56,799 bases of DNA, taken from positions 1-56,799 of the forward strand of contig MFLE01000018.1 in the NCBI GenBank assembly GCA_001781205.1. The letters are read 5' to 3'. This document shows positions 56,071-56,799 of the stretch, piece after piece. The notes beneath the pieces were generated by a model that was given only the letters and a program-made list of their open reading frames with translations, made no database searches and was not told the DNA's origin. This DNA is from Candidatus Kaiserbacteria bacterium RIFCSPHIGHO2_02_FULL_49_34. GTDB lineage: Bacteria; Patescibacteriota; Minisyncoccia; Phycocordibacterales; UBA918. Each line of letters starts with the position of its first letter. The first letter of the stretch is position 1. A program made the position numbers and the translations under genes.

Positions 56071-56102
56071 AACTCCGCATATATTTGTATGTGGAGTTTT
56101 GT
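56071..56102 (+). terminator. Terminator after ppa
   Basis: AAAACTCC/GGAGTTTT arms with an inner CATA/TATG stem and T tail. Confidence 0.7.
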
Positions 56103-56163
56103 ATTGCCGACGTGTTTGAAAAACGTCCACAGCCATATACTTGGTGTTTTTATAGTGTCGACA

Positions 56164-56169
56164 TATAAT
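56164..56169 (+). promoter_or_regulatory. -10 box of the last gene, leaderless spacing
   Basis: TATAAT ending 6 nt before ATG 56176. Confidence 0.6.
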
Positions 56170-56175
56170 ACCCTC

Positions 56176-56799
56176 ATGAAAAATACCCAAGTATTTACAG
56201 CACTCGTCGCAATCGCTTTCATTCTCATTGTAGGCCTCGTCCTCCGCTACACAGGAGCAGCCGACGTCACCACCACCGCAGAAATCCAAAACGAACCACC
56301 AACCATCAACACACTCCGCTTCGCCACGACCGCATTTGACGCGGACGACCTCACTTCAACCGGCATCCTCCCCAGCGTAGGCAACACCCGCACCATCCAC
56401 ATAAACGGCCTCATCGAAGACAACAACGGAAAAACAGACATAGCAAGCTCAACAATCTCCCTCACCTTCTTCCGTACTACAAAAGGAAACACCTGTACCA
56501 CCGACCAAAACGACTGCTACCGTACCACTACCTGTACCTTCGACTACTCCCTCCTAAGCGAAACAGAACTCGCATACAACTGCCCCCTTGACCTTTCATA
56601 CTACATAGACGCAACAGACCCAGCAGGAGCATACGCTGACGACAACTGGACCGCAGAACTCACCATAGCTGACCAGGCAGGTTCACCCGCAACACTCGAA
56701 GCAACAATAGAAGTAAACTCTCTTCTTGCACTGAACCTCCCTGATGGTATTGACTACGGTACCCGCTCTCTCGGTGAACAATCAAGTAGTACTACCAAC
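56176..56799 (+). CDS. Secreted or anchored beta-domain protein, truncated by the window end
   Basis: At least 208 residues; the frame is open to the end of the window and so is missing from the track. It starts with KNTQVFTALVAIAFILIVGL, a signal or anchor helix. The following domain has the pattern PTINTLRF ... RTIHINGLIEDNNGKTDIAS ... CTTDQNDCYRTTTCTFD ... WTAELTIAD, which aligns well with the first extracytoplasmic domain of the 31716 gene, Cys pairs included. C-rich codons such as ACC, CTC and AAC dominate. Function unknown; surface location likely. Confidence 0.75.
   Translation, partial: MKNTQVFTALVAIAFILIVGLVLRYTGAADVTTTAEIQNEPPTINTLRFATTAFDADDLTSTGILPSVGNTRTIHINGLIEDNNGKTDIASSTISLTFFRTTKGNTCTTDQNDCYRTTTCTFDYSLLSETELAYNCPLDLSYYIDATDPAGAYADDNWTAELTIADQAGSPATLEATIEVNSLLALNLPDGIDYGTRSLGEQSSSTTN

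Overview
The window looks like a chromosomal segment of a candidate phyla radiation (Patescibacteria) bacterium, most likely from the Parcubacteria and Kaiserbacteria-like. This rests on protein style and layout, not on a marker tree: compact or trimmed versions of conserved proteins (a gamma-only DnaX without its zinc module, a 179-residue YebC), many secreted single-pass proteins with WSG and TIG repeats, an orphan TraG/VirD4-like ATPase, pilin-like and PilM genes, and no biosynthetic operons. TGA is used as a stop (mreB, yebC), so the Gly-recoded lineages are unlikely. Most genes have no Shine-Dalgarno sequence. Instead a TATACT-like -10 box, often with an upstream TG, ends about 6-9 nt before the ATG, so leaderless transcription is inferred for more than 20 genes.

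Layout. 1-3.6 kb: the 3' end of tRNA-Ala(TGC), tRNA-Met(CAT) with two degenerate tandem copies, mreB, and tRNA-Phe(GAA). The DNA next to these tRNAs is full of tRNA-derived repeats. Two structured elements (98-273 and 3264-3537) begin with an inverted copy and end with a direct copy of the neighbouring tRNA 3' end, and share internal motifs. 3.6-12.2 kb: envelope genes (DUF2914-like, O-antigen-ligase-like, murB), a Lys/Ala histone-like protein, dnaX, a histidine phosphatase, a 42-residue Com-like zinc finger missing from the ORF track, then yebC and ruvB on the minus strand. 12.3-22.2 kb: hypothetical proteins, the TraG-like ATPase, and a cluster of secreted proteins led by a 1,493-residue adhesin-like protein. 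22.4-28.9 kb: dprA, a four-gene exopolysaccharide-like operon with classical Shine-Dalgarno sites and C-rich codons (probably acquired), a pilin-like pair, a decayed membrane gene and a TauE-like permease.

28.9-35.4 kb: infC-rpmI-rplT, then gapA, ruvC and a membrane-anchored protein (minus strand), map, ruvX, a tRNA-binding OB protein, a VTT membrane protein and tRNA-Arg(TCT). 35.5-40.1 kb: an AT-richer island beside tRNA-Arg with three genes: a chorismatase-like (FkbO/Hyg5) enzyme facing an OPRT-like phosphoribosyltransferase fused to a PQQ beta-propeller and a second propeller-like protein. I recognise no described system with this composition; it is the best candidate here for something new. 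40.1-45.6 kb: a DEDDy exonuclease and hisS (minus strand), then ileS, which carries a complete histidine-phosphatase domain inserted within the synthetase. 45.6-56.8 kb: pilM, a CAP-domain protein, an L,D-transpeptidase/D,D-carboxypeptidase fusion, a secreted protein with an S74-type chaperone domain, a Na+/H+ antiporter, an orphan hypothetical, nusA, ppa and the start of a secreted protein paralogous to the one beside ruvC.

Coding density is high. Recombination and repair (ruvB, ruvC, ruvX, dprA, yebC), translation, and envelope or surface functions dominate. No CRISPR array, integrase, transposase, rRNA or complete prophage is visible.
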